Shown here piece by piece: positions 61,822 through 64,000 of a DNA stretch of 64,000 bases. Source of the stretch: Betaproteobacteria bacterium (lineage in GTDB: Bacteria; Pseudomonadota; Gammaproteobacteria; Burkholderiales; SG8-39); the NCBI GenBank assembly GCA_005881575.1, contig VBCA01000011.1, forward strand, positions 1-64,000. The letters run 5' to 3'. The position numbers and the translations under genes are program-made. The notes under the pieces were generated by a model, which worked only from the letters and a program-made list of their open reading frames with translations, had not been told where the DNA came from and did not search any database. Each line of letters opens with the position of its first letter. The stretch's first letter is position 1.

Positions 61822-62786
61822 TGCGTGTCTGGCGTCTAGCGCTGTGCGCGACCGCTGCGCTCGCCGCCGGCGCCGCCTGGCCGCAGGCCTACCCCAGCAA
61901 GCCGATACTCGTAGTCAGCACCGCCTCGCCGGGCTCGAGCGGCGACGCTGCGCTGCGCCTCATGGCCGCGAAGATGAGCGCGAGCCTCGGCCAGCCGGTG
62001 GTGGTCGAACTCAAGACCGCCGCCCGCGGAGCGCAGGCCGCGCAGGCTCTCGCGCGCGCCGGCGCGGACGGTTACACCATCACTTACGGCACCTCGGGCA
62101 CCTACGTCAACGCGCGTTTCCTTTTCAAGAACCTCGCGTTCGACGTTCTCAAGGATTTCGCGCCGATCAGCCTCGCGGTCAGCTCGCCGAGCTACGTCGC
62201 GGTCCATGTGTCGGTGCCCGTGAATTCGCTGCAGGAGCTGATCGATTACGCGAAGCGCAATCCCGGCAAGCTCGAGTACTCATCGAGCGGGGTCGGATCG
62301 GTGTTTCACCTGGCGGGTGAATCCCTGAAGCTCTACGCGGGAATCGACCTGCTCCACGTCCCCTATGCCCAGGCGAACTTTCCCCAGATGGTGAACGACT
62401 GGGCTTCCGGCCGGGTGGCGCTGTGGTTTCCGACCTATGCCTTCCTCGTACCGAACATGCCGAAGGTCAGGCCGCTCGCGATCGTGGACAGCCAGCGCAG
62501 CGCCCGCATGCCCGATGTTCCCACCGTGGCCGAGACGCTTCCCAACTTCCGCGGGTTCCCCGCCTGGTGGGCCTTCTTCGGCCCTGCAGGCCTACCTTCG
62601 GCCATCGCCGAGCGCCTGAGCGGCGAGGTGCGCGCCGCGCTCAAGCAGCCCGAGGTCGTCGCCAAACTGGGCGATCTGGGACTCACCACCATCGGGAGCA
62701 CGCCCGAAGAGCTCGCGGCGTACCTCAGGCGCGAAATCGACGCCGTGGGGAGCCTCGCCAAGGCGATCGGGCTGGAGCCCGAATAG
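61821..62786 (+). CDS. Bug-type tripartite tricarboxylate receptor
   Basis: A 321-residue periplasmic receptor. The signal peptide MRVWRLALCATAALAAGAAWPQ is followed by AYPSKPILVVSTASPGSSGD, a slightly divergent form of the family start. LVVVELK-like VVVELKTAARGAQAAQ and HVPYAQANFPQMVNDW follow. It is translationally coupled to the nitroreductase gene, which suggests uptake of a compound the reductase acts on. Confidence 0.9.
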   Translation: MRVWRLALCATAALAAGAAWPQAYPSKPILVVSTASPGSSGDAALRLMAAKMSASLGQPVVVELKTAARGAQAAQALARAGADGYTITYGTSGTYVNARFLFKNLAFDVLKDFAPISLAVSSPSYVAVHVSVPVNSLQELIDYAKRNPGKLEYSSSGVGSVFHLAGESLKLYAGIDLLHVPYAQANFPQMVNDWASGRVALWFPTYAFLVPNMPKVRPLAIVDSQRSARMPDVPTVAETLPNFRGFPAWWAFFGPAGLPSAIAERLSGEVRAALKQPEVVAKLGDLGLTTIGSTPEELAAYLRREIDAVGSLAKAIGLEPE

Positions 62787-62788
62787 AC

Positions 62789-62950
62789 CTAATGCTTCGA
62801 GCCTCCGCCTGCGGCGAGCAGCTTGTTGCCGGGCAGATTCCGCAATTCGGCCTTTCTCCTTTTGTTGCACGCAACGCAGATGAACCTGACGGGTCCGATC
62901 TTCAGGAATTCGCTCGTCGTCCAGTGGCTTCCCGCGCTGCAATAGCGCAT
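62789..62950 (-). CDS. Small zinc-ribbon-like protein
   Basis: A possible 53-residue protein starting MRYCSAGSHWTTSEFL with a CVAC pair in FICVACNKRRK. Cys4 and the CxxC pair could bind a metal. It lies 17 bases after the HD-domain gene stop on the same strand, but no clear ribosome-binding site is visible. It is short, so it may not be real. Confidence 0.42.
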   Translation of the reverse strand: MRYCSAGSHWTTSEFLKIGPVRFICVACNKRRKAELRNLPGNKLLAAGGGSKH

Positions 62951-62967
62951 TTTGGCTTGCGTCGCCT

Positions 62968-63690
62968 TCACAGGGGATTGTCCGGGTAGATCAGCGAGCG
63001 CCACATATGGGCGACCGGGCTGCCGTCGAATCCCAGGCCCTCCTTCGGCTGCTTGAAGTGGCGGCCGATCACGTCGATGAAAGGCTCCAGCGTCGGATTC
63101 ACTCCGGGTTCGAAAGCATAGAGGTCGTGCACGGTGATCATACGCGCCTCCATGTACCACTTGTGCTTGCGCGCCTTTTCGTACGCCGCCTTGATGTACG
63201 GCTCGGGCACGTAGCCTTCGCCGAAGATCTGTACGTATCGTTCCGGATACGCGTATCCCACCGAGGGATCCGGAAAGAAGCGCAGCGCCTGGTGATGACG
63301 GATCGCCCAGCTCACTTTTTCCGACACATAGGGCTCAACCATCTGCGCCGCCCACCAGCCGTGATCCACCTTGATGAGATTCACCGCGATGTCGTGCAGC
63401 AGGCAAGCGAGCACCGTCTCCTCGGGCTCGCCCTTCTTCTGCGCATCGTTCGCGCTCTGCAGCATATGGTTTACGGTGTGCGGCATAAAGCGCAGCTTGA
63501 AGAAATCGACGACCGTGGGTTGGGAGGGCATGGCGGCGAGCGCGCCCAGCGCAAGCGGCACGCCGCCCGGCGTCAAGCCGCCGAAGAGGAGCCCGGTGCC
63601 GCGCCGCACCCCCGGCTTGTCGAGATCCTTCATCATGGCTTCCTCGAGGGCGTCGGCGCGCTCTTCGGAGGTCTTGCGCTCAACTTCCAT
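62968..63690 (-). CDS. HD-domain protein
   Basis: A 240-residue protein of the HD phosphohydrolase superfamily. The metal ligands appear as His in MPHTVNHM and the His-Asp pair in CLLHDIAVN, with RHHQALRFF downstream. Superfamily members hydrolyse phosphate esters or nucleotides; some, such as myo-inositol oxygenase relatives, are oxygenases. No signal peptide is present. It follows the partial Bug gene on the same strand, 64 bases apart, perhaps in one operon. Confidence 0.78.
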   Translation of the reverse strand: MEVERKTSEERADALEEAMMKDLDKPGVRRGTGLLFGGLTPGGVPLALGALAAMPSQPTVVDFFKLRFMPHTVNHMLQSANDAQKKGEPEETVLACLLHDIAVNLIKVDHGWWAAQMVEPYVSEKVSWAIRHHQALRFFPDPSVGYAYPERYVQIFGEGYVPEPYIKAAYEKARKHKWYMEARMITVHDLYAFEPGVNPTLEPFIDVIGRHFKQPKEGLGFDGSPVAHMWRSLIYPDNPL

Positions 63691-63754
63691 GAACTGCTCC
63701 TCTCAATACCGTGCCACGGTATGCCGCGCCGGAGCGCGAGTCAACCGAAGCAAG

Positions 63755-64000
63755 TCACTGCGGCTCGATCTTCGCCAGTTCCACGTAGCGCTTCCAGCGC
63801 TCCGCGTCGCTCTTCATGAGCGCCTGCATCTGCTCGGGCGTGCCGGGATAAGGATCGAACGCCGAGGTGGCGAGAAACTGCTTCGTGTCCTCGGCCGCTG
63901 TGATCTGATTGAACCAGCCGGCGAGCTTGTCCACGATGGGCTTGGGCGTGCCCGCGGCGACCACGACGCCCCACCAAGGCGAGACGTCGGTTCCACCGTA
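63755..64000 (-). CDS. Bug-type receptor, C-terminal part (cut by the window edge)
   Basis: The visible 81 residues (from YGGTDVSPWWGVVVAAGTPKP to LAKIEPQ) match the C-terminal lobe of Bug receptors: WWGVVVAAGTPKPIVDKLAGWFNQ and YPGTPEQMQALMKSDAERW. The N-terminal three-quarters lies beyond the window. It probably heads an operon with the HD-domain gene. Confidence 0.85.
   Translation of the reverse strand, partial: YGGTDVSPWWGVVVAAGTPKPIVDKLAGWFNQITAAEDTKQFLATSAFDPYPGTPEQMQALMKSDAERWKRYVELAKIEPQ

Overview
This is a gene-dense, high-GC window that reads as the chromosome of a betaproteobacterium, most likely a member or close relative of the Burkholderiales. The signs are the guaB-guaA and tadA neighbourhood, a DUF3460 gene, an imuA-imuB-dnaE2 SOS mutasome, five Bug-type (tripartite tricarboxylate) solute receptors, paired LigB-type dioxygenases and many ATGA or GTGA stop/start overlaps. 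I could not run searches, so every family call comes from motifs and recognisable sequence.

Region 1 (1-13.3 kb): guaB and guaA are followed by a roughly 10.1 kb island and then by tadA and an L,D-transpeptidase gene. The island lies between two copies of the last codons of guaA (2276-2290 and 12369-12383), which differ only at synonymous positions. It carries the remains of a TumE-like toxin with an apparently intact antitoxin, a TetR regulator with matching operators at its own gene and at the MATE gene, a MATE pump, a complete tripartite RND pump and a short-chain dehydrogenase. A structured repeat of about 78 bp occurs after the toxin-antitoxin genes and again at the island's right end. 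No integrase gene is visible.

Region 2 (13.3-29.7 kb): a degraded BrnA-type antitoxin, a nitronate monooxygenase, a DUF2214 membrane protein and an IorAB-type molybdenum hydroxylase. A minus-strand operon follows (aldolase-SDR fusion, mtnA, transglutaminase-like lipoprotein) that could form a compact methylthioribose salvage route. Next come housekeeping genes: a GNAT acetyltransferase, an NRDE/TANGO2 protein, DUF4936, ygfZ, and mltG-tmk-holB-tatD.

Region 3 (28.7-37.3 kb): a TPR protein, a DUF3460 protein, then lexA with a perfect SOS box and the imuA-imuB-dnaE2 genes. dnaE2 carries an in-frame palindromic repeat. A TPR protein and a cyclopropane fatty acid synthase gene follow.

Region 4 (37.4-54.3 kb): a catabolic and uptake region. 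A Bug receptor and a Liv-type ABC transporter lead into an exported isoaspartyl methyltransferase, LigA, LigB, a MetE-like protein and an alpha/beta hydrolase. Facing this on the minus strand are an orphan CoxL-type molybdenum subunit, a GAF-GGDEF cyclase, and a second MetE-like/LigB-like pair with its own Bug receptor. A divergent Bug receptor and a beta-decarboxylating dehydrogenase follow. The LigB plus MetE-like pairing occurs twice.

Region 5 (54.3-64 kb): mostly envelope and secreted proteins. They include a secreted protein with an internal duplication, an MsbA-like ABC exporter, a lectin-like lipoprotein, a large lipoprotein with one haem-c site and a beta-propeller, and a small outer-membrane barrel. 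A nitroreductase, an HD-domain protein and two more Bug receptors complete the window, the last one cut by the edge.
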